DNA of 64,000 nucleotides from Scalesia atractyloides (GCA_947069175.1 CAMTDV010000018.1:39444869-39508868); one strand, 5' to 3'; shown: positions 34,752 to 46,398, counted from the stretch's first letter. Notes: a model not told the origin generated them from the sequence alone. Program-made: numbers and translations.

Positions 34752-37700
34752 ATGGCTCCCAAAACAAAATCCAAGGCGAAATCAAAGCAAGAATTACCAC
34801 CATTCGTCTTCATTATCAAAAACCCACACAATTACACTGGAATCTTAGAAGAAACCGAGGTCAACACACGATACACACAATGATTCGGATTCTAAGAGAG
34901 TCAAAATTTAAACACATGCTCGAAGTCAAAACCAAGATTTACATCGATTCTCTTCGAGATTTCTGGCACAATGCTAAGGTCAATACATCCGCTGATGGTA
35001 TTCCTTACTCAATAATCTCAAAGGTTGGTGATACTCCTATGCAAATTACTCCACAATCTATCTCTCAAGTTTTTCAAATGAATGATATGGCACATCCTGT
35101 GTTTTCTTTAAGAGAGATGCAAGCAGAGTTCGTGGAAAGGGGTTACACTGGGCAATTGAAAGGTATGCCAATCTTTAAACCCCATTTTCCAGCAGAGATG
35201 AAATTCTTTTTCCATACTCTTTTAACATGTCTCTCTTCAAAATCTACTGCTTTCAATGAGATTCCATTGAATATACAATATCTGGGATATGCAAATTTTG
35301 ACTGAATCTGATTTCAACTATTCCCAGGTATTGTTCCATGATTTGATAAATAATTTTAAAAATATTTCAAAAAGAAAAGCTTTCTTGATACATCCTTGTT
35401 TCTTGAGTGTTTACCTGCAAGACCAGATCAAATCTGATGCAAGTAAACAAGGCGCAGTGACCATACCTGGCTGCCTAACTCATGAACTTTTTACACGCCT
35501 AACATATCAAGAAAAGGTTTCTAAAACAAAAGTAGAGGAGGTTGAGCCAGTTTTACAAGAACAAAATGTTCAATCTTTTCCTCCTGCTACTGAGCCCACT
35601 GCTCTAGGTGATCATAGCATTGTATCCTCTGCTCTGAAACCCACACCTAAAATCACCAAAAAGAAACCAACAAAAATATCCAGAAAACCCACCAAACCCA
35701 AAAAGGGTCCGTTTGGAAGATGAGATCTCAGAGATAAATCCTGTGACAACACCAATGTCACTAACCACTGCTGCTACTTCTTCACAGCAGATGGTTGAGA
35801 GACCTCCACCTGGCTATGAAACTCCTCCTACATCCTCACAAAAGGACTAGGTTGTAAACACAGGGACACCAAATTATGAAGCTCTAGGACCACTTGGTTC
35901 TATCTTCCACAGCCCATCTCCCAGGGCAATGTCTCTTTCTGCATCTATTCCTTCACCAATCAAATCACTACCACAAACCTTTATACCCTTGCTGAATGCA
36001 ATAGAACTAGAGCAGACATTATCCAGCACTTCTCACCAACCTATCAATGAGAATATACTTCAACATGATGCTGGGTTTGATTCTCTATTCTTTGCTAGTC
36101 CATCAGCAAATGAAGAGGCTACATCCCTTGGGTTACATGTAACTCTTGGTGATAGTTCAACTAGAGCAGCTACTACAATTGCAAAACTACCTAGTTTTCC
36201 TTTGGATAGTGGTTACATTTCTAAGTCTCTATTGAAGGCAACCACTGCTGAGGCTACCAAGGTAACCTCTGATGTTGTGGGAAATCCCCAGTACCAGGAA
36301 CAAGGGGCATCTAAGGGTGAAGCTAGTGTTAAAACACATGCTAATGATCCCTTAGATATAACTACCACCTCAGGTAGGAGTTCAGATGATCCTATCAAAT
36401 TAGGTGATGATCTAAAATACAAAGATTTAATGGAGAGAGTATCTACACTTGAAACTTCTGTTGATGAGATCAAAAATCTTGTGAAACAATTGTTAGCTAT
36501 AAAGAGCCAACCCTTTGTCCTAACCACTGCTGATCTCAAAGAAGCCCTAGACCTTCTGTTTCAACAACAAAAGCACTTCTCTGATCAACAACACAAACAT
36601 CAAATGCAGGAAGTGAGAAACATGGTTGAAGCTAGATTCATGGATACAAGGGCAGACATTAAAGCTATAAAAGCTCATTTTCTCCAAACCACTGGTACTG
36701 CTCTGCCTACAGTAATTTTTGTGAACACTGAAGATGATGCCAAAAAGGGAGGAGAAACCTTTGGGAAAGAAGAAGCTTACAATTGATGATCAAATAGCAA
36801 AGCCAACAGTGGATATTCCCAGGACAGATGGTTCAAAGAAAGGGCCCTAACAGACGATATCTTGGCTAAGGAAAATGAGAAGTAGAAGAGAAAAGTGTAT
36901 CTTGATGGCAAGGTATTGGTTGAGCAAAAGATTAAGCAACAAAAAAAAAAGGAAGAGGTGGGTACCTCAGCAAAGAGGAGACCTGCTAGAAAAGTAAGGC
37001 AACCAACATCCACACCTTCCAAAACTGAGCTTGCTCTAAATCTAACCATTAAAACCTCTGCTCTTCAAAAATCAAGCACACTTACTTCAACTTCTATACC
37101 CATTTCCACCACAGCAGATGTTACAGCAACTGTTGTGTCAACATCTGTTGATACAGCAGAGGTTGCAGCAGATGCTATCCCATCTACTGCCATGGACATA
37201 TTTAATACATCCACCCAACCTCTACCAACACCAACCAGAATACCAACTCATCCATCATCACCTGAGGTCAAATTCAAAAGGAGAAGAACTACAAAAGTTG
37301 TGAATGAAGAAGAGATCTTTCCTGCTCCTACTCCTTTATCATCACAACCACTGACCTCCACATCAATGCTTCCACCATCCACAACTCAAATCACTAATTC
37401 CCTTAAAGTTATACCTGCAAAAAAGAAATATCCTTTTGATTTACCAGCAATTAGCGAAGAAATTCTAAGCTTTTATTCTGAGGAAGACCTTGACAACAGA
37501 ACTATATCATCTCTTGATGGCTACCCAAGACCTGCAAATGTTGATGACTACCTGGAACTTAAAGTGAAACAAGTAGAGGATATAGCAAAGAGAGACTCAG
37601 CTGGTAAAAGTGATAGAGAGATACAAACCATCATGTCTTTTCAGCTAAGCAAAGCTAGAACATTGCAAGATTTTGTCAAAGATCTGAGCAACAAGCTGTC

Positions 37701-38497
37701 AGAAAGGGAAGATCAATATCTTAAAAATGAACTCATTGAACACCTCATGAAGAACAAGTAATATAAGGCAACAAAGGCACAGTTCAAGGATTGGAGTATA
37801 GATGAGCTGAGAGAAGAAATTAAAGAATGCAAGAAATGTTGAAAGACCCTCTCAAGAAGCCAACTCATCCTAACTGGGAAAAACATAAAAAAGACATGCC
37901 TGAAAGAGCCTTGAAGCTTAAGAGGATGAAGGAAGAATTGATACAGAATCACTATGGTTCAAGGAATCAAGTGATAAGGTGGGGAGAAGCCAGGGTGATT
38001 GATACTTACAAGATGTTAAAAGAGAGGTGGAAGAAAGATCCAAACATGCCTCCTAAACCGGTTTACCCTCCATCAGATGATGTTCATAAAGCTCAACACT
38101 CCAAAAGTCTATCTCATCATCTGTCCCTTCCATCCTTGCTTTCAATCAACTAAAAAGGCAAAAAAAGATAGATGAAGAAGACAAGAGAGTGTTTGAACAC
38201 ATCAAAGAGGGCATTAAAAACATGGTTGACTATCACACAGATGAAGCTAGTGAAAAGCTTAGAGCAGAATTGACAAAGATAGTTCATCAAAAAGCTCTTC
38301 AAACCTCAACAAATAAAGGTCATCCTAGAAAGCCAGAAGACCCAAAAATTCTAAAGTGGAAAGTCGAAAAAGGCTCCCACGAATTGACACTTCTCAAGTC
38401 TAATGGTGATGCTGTCAAGATGAGCATAGAGGCTGCATATGAGCTAAATGCAGAAGACCGTCAAGATCTTTTGGATCTGACACTCGAAAAAGGATGA
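34752..38497 (+). pseudogene. Third ORF of the copia element, broken
   Basis: ATG 34752 in good context opens MAPKTKSKAKSKQELPPF; a frameshift near 34878 passes to the next frame. Pieces follow at 34880-35305, 35289-35723, 35929-36786, 36895-37761, 37827-38153 and 38189-38497. The first 280 residues look globular (KHMLEVKTKIYIDSLRDFWH; FFHTLLTCLSSKSTAFNEIP). Next is a long S/T/P-rich part, a coiled coil at about 36411-36660 (MERVSTLETSVDEIKNLVKQ), another low-complexity part, and a charged C-terminus. Position after RNase H and the coiled coil recall the env-like ORF of SIRE-type elements. I see no signal peptide or membrane anchor, so an envelope role is not supported. The globular start also resembles the third-ORF proteins of Athila-type elements in style. 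Confidence 0.65.
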
Positions 38498-38615
38498 TGA
38501 TGAAGTCTCTCTAAAATTTGAATTACAGTTTAAAGAGCAAATAAGAGAACTTCTATTGAGGAATAAAAACCAAGAATAAACAAGTGTTTTGGCATCATCT
38601 GTTCCAGGGAGAGAT
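38498..38615 (+). other. 3' untranslated end and purine tract of the copia element
   Basis: Noncoding; CCAGGGAGAGAT immediately before the 3' LTR (38604-38615) is the polypurine-tract candidate. Confidence 0.6.
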
Positions 38616-39240
38616 TGTTGGGATCGAACCCTAACAAAGGAACAGATGATATCAAAGCCAAATACACTCTCCGAGCTTTGGTTCAACTATCAGAGGTTAC
38701 AACCTCTGATCTACCTTTACACTGCTTTCCCTAAACAACTACTCCTATCATCTGATCGTTCAAGAGGAAAAGGTCTGATATAAGAAACAAGATCAGAGGA
38801 TAGAGATCAGTGCTTAGACTAGTTTTTGCTTTATTCAATGTAACATTCTATCAAACGATAGTTTAGTATAGCAGTGTTTTAGTTAGTTACAACTTTGTTA
38901 GCTGTCACTATCAACCATGATGTCACAAAAGATGGTCAGTGGTTAGATAGTTAATATAAATAGGTGAACGTTGTAACTCTTAAGTTTGTCTTCCTGAAAA
39001 AGATCATTTTGCAATTTATCTTCTTCATTTCTTACTATCAAACGATTGTAATTGGCTAAGGGGGAGTTTGTGAATCACATGCAAAGTTTATCAATTTGAA
39101 AGCATGATGGTGATGAAAACAAACGACCAATTGCTTGTAGTAAAATTTTTCCATTAATTCCGCTGCATATCTTTCTAATTCAATCCATTTTCCATTTTTA
39201 GAAACAAAAACTATAAATGATTTAAACTTAGATCCTGACA
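38616..39240 (+). repeat. 3' LTR of the copia element
   Basis: 625 bp, same ends as the 5' LTR. It holds the best form of the family palindrome, CAGAGGTTACAACCTCTG at 38691-38708 (8-bp arms, 2-bp centre), and CAGTGGTT at 38937-38944 before the TATA box. Confidence 0.9.
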
Positions 39241-40596
39241 TGAAAAGGAGTATTTTGAAACACATGTTAACTTGCCATGTCACCTTTAAAACCAATAAAA
39301 TTAGAATACACCCTAAGGCCTTATAGACTGATTACTAATAGTAATTTAGCGATGGGTTACCAACAACTACTTTGGTCATCTACCAAGTGATTTTCTATTG
39401 GAAATCTTTCCGAACTTTTGTTAAAAAGTAATATTAAATATATTTGTTTAGTTTATCGAAAAATACATATATGGAAACGTACATATAAAATAAATTATGG
39501 ATATTAAAAATTTACGGAATCTTCAATAATTTTCTACAAAACATGTAACAATTATTAGCCGAATATATTTATATTTGGTATAGCGTTTACGTGAAAACAT
39601 GAATTTATACCGACATATATGTTAAAATATAGAACAACTGAAAACATACATATTAATAAGCATGAAAACATATTATATTTGACTCAACTTGTTTCTGAAA
39701 AAATTTACGTTGAAACATGAATTATCCCGACACGTATATAAAAATAATCACGTGAGAATTTTTTTTTCTTTTAAGTTAAAGAATTCGAACATTGCGTAAA
39801 TTTGAAAAGTTAGAATTCAAGGAATTGAAAATGACATTTTACAAAGTTTTTAAAGAGTGTAGAGGATGTAAATGTCAATTTTGAAAGTTTAGGGGTTGTT
39901 TTTGTCGTTGACATAGACCGTCGATCTTTGCTTTTAAGAGTATATATAATCAAGGTCGGCTCAACCATTTTGATGGCCCAAAGCAAAATAAAACAAACTA
40001 AAAAATGTATACGTAAATGGGTTAAATTTCTTTTACAAAATAATAAAAATTTCTTTAATATGTTTTGTAAGAAATAGAAATAGTACACCAACTTCGATTA
40101 TGCTGAGCAAATTTCGTTTTTATCACTATCAAATATAACTCCTTTTGAGTTCTCTTAGATCCAATACTTCCCACCTAAAACAAACACTGCAATAGAAAAA
40201 ACTAGATAAATATGACAAAGAACTCCTTTTTGGAGCTTAATTCAATGCAAGTTTCATTCTTTTGGCATAAACTGGCTTCATTTGGTACAAAAGATAATGT
40301 CTTACGCAACAAATTCAAAGTCCATAAACAAATCCGAACCCCTAAAAGTTCACCAACACCAACGATAGCACAGGTTTAACGTTGAGATCAGTCACAAATG
40401 CAAGAATTATTTTTAAAGGGTGCAAACAAGGGGCTTAACCAAAATTTTAAGATGTGCGATATGGATTTTGTCCTATAAAATACACTATTTTTCACAGGGG
40501 TGCGTCTACCCACTAACCTTCTACATAGGCCCGCCCCTAGCCAAGATAAATTAAATTGATTTGGCAAAGCCTAAAATCAAAAAATATACATATATA
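39241..40596. other. AT-rich DNA without a gene
   Basis: Only short chance ORFs. Nothing recognised. Confidence 0.35.
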
Positions 40597-40599
40597 TAA

Positions 40600-40881
40600 G
40601 AGTATTCACATCCAACCCCTTATTTTTTACCCTATATTACACTAAAAACAACTATCTTTTCTCTCTTCTTTTCAATTAATTTATCATTACATTTTATCTC
40701 TCATTCATTCATAACCACTTTTAGAAAAATATTAAAAAAATATAAGGGTGAACAGTGTCCTCCTAAATTTACAGATAAACAGTAACATTTTCTCTTTCCT
40801 CCACTCACAACCCCCTATAACCACTTTTCATAATACGAAAAACTCTTTCAAATAAAAATGGAAGGCTGGATATGAATACTC
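40600..40881. mobile_element. Tourist-like MITE
   Basis: Inverted ends GAGTATTCACATCCAACC and GGCTGGATATGAATACTC match at 16 of 18 positions. TAA is present on both sides (40597-40599 and 40882-40884), as for PIF/Harbinger elements. 282 bp, AT-rich, noncoding. Confidence 0.75.
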
Positions 40882-41010
40882 TAAGACAACATCTACTAAA
40901 ACAAAAGACAATCTGACAAAATAAAAACAAAACATTATCCAACATCGCTGAGGGGAATAGTTCGGCTATTTGATTGAGTGGTGGCAATCAATAGTTTTAT
41001 TTTTTAGTTA

Positions 41011-41878
41011 CTATATACTAGTTAAAAGCAAAGTCAAGTATTTACTTAAATATTATGAGTTTGTCCCTGTTTATTACGATTTTAACACCTCCTGTTTAAA
41101 GTTACAATTTTACTTCTAGTTAAAAATTACATTCTTGTCATTGCTTTATCTTTTCAGAAATTACGATTTTATCCCAACCTAAAATTACATTTTTGACCCA
41201 CTAAAAAATTACAGTATTGTCATGCCTCACACTTCCAATTGGTCCAGGTATATTACGATTTTAACCCTAGTTAAAAATTACAAATTTGACCCCTGCTCAA
41301 AGTTACGATTTTTCCCGTGGTTAAAAATTACAGTATTGCTATCGCCTTAGCTTTTGGCAAATTACGATTTTGCCCGTTTAAATTACGATTTTCCCCGTTT
41401 AAATTCACAGTTTTGCCATTGGTTTTGTTCTTTTTTCTCCCCGCCAAATTAAGGTTTTGCCCTCGGTTCAAATCTACAGTTTTACCACCGTTTTGTTTTT
41501 CTCCTATAAAATTACGATTTTGCCCCCATTGTAAAATTACAATTATGCCATTGTTTAAGTTTTTTTTTTGACAAAACTAGGGTAGTGTTTTTGTTTAATT
41601 GGTTGACTCAGTATAATTTTTATTCGGGTCAGGCGGCTGCCTGACACATGCTCAAATGTCCCGAAAAAATATAATTTTGGGCCCAGTTTAAAATTTAGTA
41701 TTTCCATCATTTTTTTCAAAGGTGTGATAGTGTTTTGTTTTAATTGGTTGACTCGATGTAATTTTTTTTGAGATTGTGTTAAGAGTAGTATGTAAAGGTA
41801 ATCAAAACACAGACGTATATGTTATGAGAGAGAAATATTCGGCTTGTTGTCCCGCAAAGCGCGCGGGACAATAACTAG
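41011..41878 (+). mobile_element. Non-autonomous Helitron
   Basis: The 3' end is typical: a CCCGC...GCGGG hairpin (41851-41867), a 7-nt spacer and CTAG (41875-41878), followed by T. The proposed 5' end CTATATACTAGT follows A at 41010, so the A/T target rule holds, although the usual leading TC is not exact. The middle (41050-41570) is a degenerate repeat of TTACGATTTTGCCC and TTACAGTTTTGCCA words. No Rep/helicase is present. Confidence 0.65.
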
Positions 41879-42037
41879 TTTAAATACAAAGCAAAAAGTA
41901 AGTACCTTTTAGGTTTTTAATAATTTCAGTTGCTTTCTTCACAAATCAATCAGCTCCATTTAGCTCCTTTCCTAAAAAATCAAAAACTCCCGTAGTCTTG
42001 TTCTGATTGAACACTCAAGTTTCTTCAAAATCACACC
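41879..42037. other. Leader-like DNA before a short ORF
   Basis: CT-rich stretch that could be a 5'UTR. No motif is strong. Confidence 0.25.
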
Positions 42038-42202
42038 ATGAATCGTGTCCGAAAAAGAGAAAATGAGGAACATTTGTTTATAATAAAAGTAGACGATGAG
42101 ATTTTCGCTTGTTCGGTTCTCGAGAATGTAGAACTATTCCCCTATTGGGAACTGTTCCCTCATGCTCACAACTTCCCAGGCCTAGTTTTGTCGATTTACT
42201 GA
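42038..42202 (+). CDS. Hypothetical 54-residue ORF, possibly a captured gene fragment
   Basis: Starts MNRVRKRENEEHLFIIKVDD and ends HAHNFPGLVLSIY. Composition is protein-like (acidic, aromatic, no low complexity) and a CT-rich, UTR-like leader precedes the ATG. I do not recognise the family. It lies about 160 bp after a Helitron 3' end, so it is outside that element as drawn. It could be the first exon of a dead gene. Confidence 0.25.
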   Translation: MNRVRKRENEEHLFIIKVDDEIFACSVLENVELFPYWELFPHAHNFPGLVLSIY

Positions 42203-42700
42203 TGCGTACCTTTGGATACACTGCATGACGTCCTAAGAAACCTACATAAAGGATTAAAAACGGGAGGCACTTGGGAATTGGGGACCTAAAGCTCTAGCTT
42301 TAGTTGGATCACCTTTGGGTCGGCCCTGTATATAGTATTAAATTAGATAACAAAATAACATCGATTCAAATACCACTACAATGGCATCCCAACATAACAC
42401 CTATAAAAGGCGTGGTCGTATAAGCACCTATCTATTATGTTCAGAATTTGCCCCTCTCACATTTGTAACCAACTTCATAGACGTTAAATATGTCATCTCT
42501 CTTTTAATCTATCGACTTCCTCTAACACAACCTGCTTTCAGATTTCTTTTTTTTTCTTTTTTTTTTGGAAAGCGTCCATCCTAAAATCTCCCAAAACTAG
42601 TTATTCAAAACTGACTATAGTAGATTATCTAAATTGCTTTGGAAGGCTTCATCTTCACTAGCACATGCAAAAACCATGTTGAATATTTGTACGAATAGCT
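42203..42700. other. Unassigned DNA
   Basis: No gene or repeat recognised apart from a T-rich run near 42545-42570. Confidence 0.3.
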
Positions 42701-42769
42701 CATCTTGGGCTCTTACCACAACACTCCCGACTTTGGACCCATGTGGCTTGTTTTTATTCGGTAAGGCAC

Positions 42770-43225
42770 TATTATAAGCTGGGCAATTAAGGCCGACAAA
42801 AACATTTGCAAAAGTAGCGAATGATTTGTGACCGGAATCAAATATGTCACAAAATTGCCGACAAAGATCTGGTTGCAAAAGTTTACAACTGCCTTTTTTC
42901 GATCGCAAATAGTAAAAAAATATACAAATAGTAATAAACTAAAAATTTGTAATACCGTCGTAAAGTGGTTGCAAATTTTGTGACCGCCTATTTCAGTTGC
43001 AAAAAAAAATATACATAATAAAAAAAGAAAATTTAAAATATAATATGGTTTCAAATTGGTCGCTGATACTGCGACCGATTTTTTTCGTTGCAAAAAATAT
43101 ATGAACAGTAAAAATACAAAAAATAAATCATGACAAAATCGCAAATCGGTTGCAGATTTTCGAAACACTTTTTCGGTCTTAACTTCTGTAGCTGCATTTT
43201 CGGTCGCAAAAATGTGAAACAAAAT
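42770..43225. repeat. GGTCGCAAA-type subterminal repeats, probable DNA-transposon end
   Basis: Several degenerate units pair GTTGCAAA with TGTGACCG or TGCGACCG about every 60-120 bp. Such repeats are typical of the subterminal region of plant CACTA elements. A CACTA word occurs at 42767, but a paired terminus was not found. A 169-codon minus-strand ORF across these repeats is not credited as a gene. Confidence 0.35.
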
Positions 43226-43602
43226 AAATTAAGTATTTAAATGGCAGTCGTTTATGTGGCCATTTAAATTGTTTCATGGCAATGATGATCAACTTTGACT
43301 CATCATGACATGACATGCTATGACTCACTATGGCCCACTAAATCATGTATGACCCAATATGCCTTATTACGTCAGTCACAGTCAATCATGGTATAATAAA
43401 CAGTTGGTCATGGTCAATGAAGTGTAGAAAATGCAACATATAAATTACATCAAACGATCTTAAAACCACCTCTTTTTCAGCATTAATGTTGGAAAAGTAC
43501 GTTTCTTTATTCCCTTTTAATTACATGACCAAATGAGCTTAAAAGATCAAATAAGCAAACTAGCGACTAAATCCAACACAAAATACATGAAGGATGAATA
43601 AC
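43226..43602. other. Degenerate ATGACTCA/ATGGTCAAT repeats
   Basis: From about 43240 to 43430 short words such as CATGACATG, ATGACTCA and CAATCATGG recur without a fixed period. They resemble the GGTCAATTA-type array at 55740-59200. No gene. Confidence 0.35.
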
Positions 43603-43659
43603 GTGACACGCCCGACCCCCCAGCTGCATCCAAAGAACAAAAAAAAAGAGAAACAGAAG

Positions 43660-43968
43660 ATCACCACGGGACCGTGTCCACCAGACATTGGCCGTGGTCA
43701 GTTTACAAGACCTGTAGAAAAGACAAAATATAGATTCCAGGTCACCACGGGGCCGTGTCCAGCCAACCACGGGCGTGGTCAACGCTAAGATTTGCAGAAT
43801 CTTCATAGTACAGTAAAGAGTTGACCACGGGGTCGTGCCTAGGAGACACGGGGGCGTGTGGGCCCCTATGCTGACAACTGCATTAAATGAAGGAAGAGAA
43901 AAAGGTGGCCACGGGCCGTGCCCAGTGGACACGGGCCCGTGGCCGGGGCTCTGATCTGACTATAAATA
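43660..43968 (+). promoter_or_regulatory. LTR promoter: seven CACGG...CCGTG palindromes plus TATA box
   Basis: Palindromic sites of type CACGG-(0-2)-CCGTG occur near 43664, 43744, 43763, 43823, 43848, 43910 and 43930. The last, CACGGGCCCGTG (43930-43941), is a perfect 12-bp palindrome. TATAAATA follows at 43961-43968. Spacing between sites is about 20-80 bp. Confidence 0.55.
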
Positions 43969-44606
43969 GTGGTGCTTGGTTCCCTTCAAAGACATCCCTT
44001 TGCAAACCACTTCTCTCTCACTTTGCCACTACTCCACAACCACTACACCACCAACACCCACCACCATCATCCATCTTCCATCTTTAGAGTGTATAGTAGT
44101 CTTGGGATCCAAGATTGATCATAAGAGTTCTTGTCAAACAAAGGCCATGCTTGGCTAATCTCTTACATCACTTGGTGAAGATAAATCCTTTATATATTAC
44201 TTTTGATTTTTAATCTTTCGACTACTTTTTAATTGGGTAAATATTAATGACTTTAATAACTAGTTTTTTATGTTGAAAGTGAATTTCCCTAACCACTTCT
44301 TCATGATGTCATTGATTTGCTCATTCGTGTCTTTACGGTCTATATAAAGCACGTTAACTACTTGGAAGGGAGTTAGAATGGTGGTTTAGTGAAGTTCTAG
44401 TCTCGTTCAGTGTATAGATCATGCGAGGACTTGGTTCAAGCTTACTAGGACCTCCTTTAATGCCCTATGATATTGGATGGCGGGGGTGATAATAGCTTGA
44501 ACCCTGATATGTTAACTACTATTAATACATTAAACCGGCCTCTTAGGATTGTATCCCTGCTGACTTAAACCACTTGGCCGAGTGTAACTTCTCCTTCAAA
44601 AGAGAT

Positions 44607-45119
44607 TGAAGGTCCGGATCAGGCGGTTCTAAACGGAAGTTAGTGCGTAAACGTAACCGATTCGGTAGAATGTTATTAAGAATGGAGTAGAAGTAGAGTG
44701 CAGCGGAAGTCATATCTTCATTCATACCGAAAGAGTATACATCTTGTCCAGCTGCCGAAGTTCCTGGAGAGAATCTGGCAGCACCTCCCAGTATGGATTG
44801 CAAAAAATTAAACAACAAATGAACACACACAACTGTATATAGGCCAACAAGTTCGCACTAAATGGTCCTTGGACTAGTTCGGGCGAACTTGTCCACCACA
44901 TGACAAGTTCGGGCGAACTCGTCCACCACATGACAAGTTCAAACCACATGACAAGTTCGGGCGAACTCGTCCACCACATCACAAGTTCGTGCGAACTTGT
45001 TCCCATTTCCACTATATCATCCGTACTTTGGTCGTGTGTTCGATTTTAACCTATACAATATTCAACACACGCTTTGATCTAACCTATTCGACAAGTGACG
45101 AACACAAAATGCAACAACA
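44607..45119 (-). repeat. 3' LTR of non-autonomous element copy 2
   Basis: 513 bp, longer than its relatives because of extra copies in the AAGTTCG cluster (about 44850-45000), where ACAAGTTCGGGCGAACT recurs. A TATATA site on the minus strand (about 44836-44843) lies just after the cluster in transcription order. Confidence 0.8.
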
Positions 45120-45982
45120 GTTTCCCCCTTGTTCGTTACTGTCGAAGCTTGATCTTGATCTTCAAAACTCCGAGCCATGTTTGAATATTCTACAACTTCA
45201 ATCAAGGTATCTACCGATGTCGTAGAAGCGTCAACAAATTCCCCCTTAATTGATGATCCGGATCTGCATTATCAACTTTAAATTCCGCTGAAAACTCCAG
45301 TTCAGATCTTTGATTGCACGGTTTCCGACCTCCTCTGATTTGCTTGATCGACAAATTTTCTCGAATAACTACCAACTCGAAGCTAATCAATGCAGTAGCT
45401 TCTCCATTTCGATGATAACCGCATCCGAGTTCCGTTTTTGAATAAGCGTTGAGGATCGAGAGTTTATTCCGCACACTCCTAAAATATCAAAAACTCAACC
45501 GGCAATTGATAGAAACTTCGAATCACCGCATTGGAAAACTTCAAATCAACGAATACCCTCGAAAATCTGAAATCCCGATTTCCGTAATCGCAGTTACGCA
45601 TACTCCTTAAAAGATTGATTAGGAAATCGACAATCTGTTCAATCAGCAATTCTTCATCGAAAAAACAGACAATCTGGTAACGCATCGAATCTGAGAAACA
45701 CACGTCCGTAATCAGAATCACATTCTTCTTTTTTAGTCACAATGCCGGATATATAGCTATCTCCGGTAGACCAGCGCAACTTAATCATCAAACATCGTCA
45801 TCCAACGGCGGTTAGTCCAAGAAGAATGATTCATATGCTTGAAGACTAAAAATAATGGCCACCAAAGGCTATCATCAGTTATATCTTGAATAACCTCAGA
45901 TCTCCTTGGTAATTTTGAAACTATCCGACACACCAGAGCTAGTCATTAATTCCTAAGATCATCACTGAACGTCTTGAACATC
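45120..45982 (-). other. Interior of non-autonomous element copy 2, left part
   Basis: Noncoding. It matches the minus strand of 24420-25278 in copy 1. Chance ORFs are not credited. Confidence 0.65.
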
Positions 45983-46398
45983 CTCAGTGTTGGTGCACAT
46001 GTCTATTGCCTATGTCATTATGTATCAAGTCCAAGTGAATAGGGCTTAATCTGTTAGAAACTAGGCGTATTTAAGTAGTTTGGAGGTCAAGTTCGCTCGA
46101 GAAGGTTATGAGAAGTCAAGTTCGGCCGAACTTGATCATCAGTTATATCTTGAATAACCTCAGATCTCCTTGGTAATTTTGAAACTATCCGACACACCAG
46201 AGCTAGTCATTAATTCCTAAGATCATCACTGAACGTCTTGAACATCCTCAGTGTTGGTGCACATGTCTATTGCCTATGTCATTATGTATCAAGTCCAAGT
46301 GAATAGGGCTTAATCTGTTAGAAACTAGGCGTATTTAAGTAGTTTGGAGGTCAAGTTCGCTCGAGAAGGTTATGAGAAGTCAAGTTCGGCCGAACTTG
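45871..46398. repeat. 264-bp perfect tandem duplication across an insertion junction
   Basis: 45871-46134 is repeated base for base at 46135-46398 as far as I can read. Each copy contains the end of the outer element interior, the TSD ctcag and the first 147 bp of the inner LTR. Hence a truncated extra LTR start lies at 45988-46134. Confidence 0.85.

Larger units (their letters stand above)
27217..39240 (+). mobile_element. Full-length Ty1/copia retrotransposon with a third ORF
   Basis: 12.0 kb with matching 625 bp LTRs, an initiator-tRNA-type primer site, gag, protease, integrase, reverse transcriptase, RNase H in copia order, then a 3.7 kb extra ORF before the purine tract. Copia elements with a long third ORF recall the SIRE/Maximus type, though the LTRs here are short for that group. 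The LTRs differ at about 22 positions plus small indels (roughly 3.5 percent by hand), so insertion is old enough for decay. No TSD is visible: left flank tattg, right flank tgaaa. The coding part has at least four in-frame stops and several frameshifts, so this copy is not autonomous. Confidence 0.9.

Noticed and set aside
34752..38497. True viral envelope gene
   Set aside because: No signal peptide, cleavage site or membrane anchor can be seen in any frame; env-like describes position only.
27212..39245. Target-site duplication of the 12 kb copia element
   Set aside because: Five-base flanks tattg and tgaaa do not match in any register near the LTR ends; either mutated, or the ends come from recombination between two elements.
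42713..43222. 169-codon minus-strand ORF with repeated F/L/Y-rich segments
   Set aside because: It is a translation of the GTTGCAAA/TGTGACCG repeats; hydrophobic runs come from A/T-rich linkers, and no family is recognisable.
44722..45012. 96-codon minus-strand ORF with repeated SSPELVMWW segments
   Set aside because: Translation of the AAGTTCG palindrome cluster in an LTR; the peptide repeat is a by-product of the DNA repeat.
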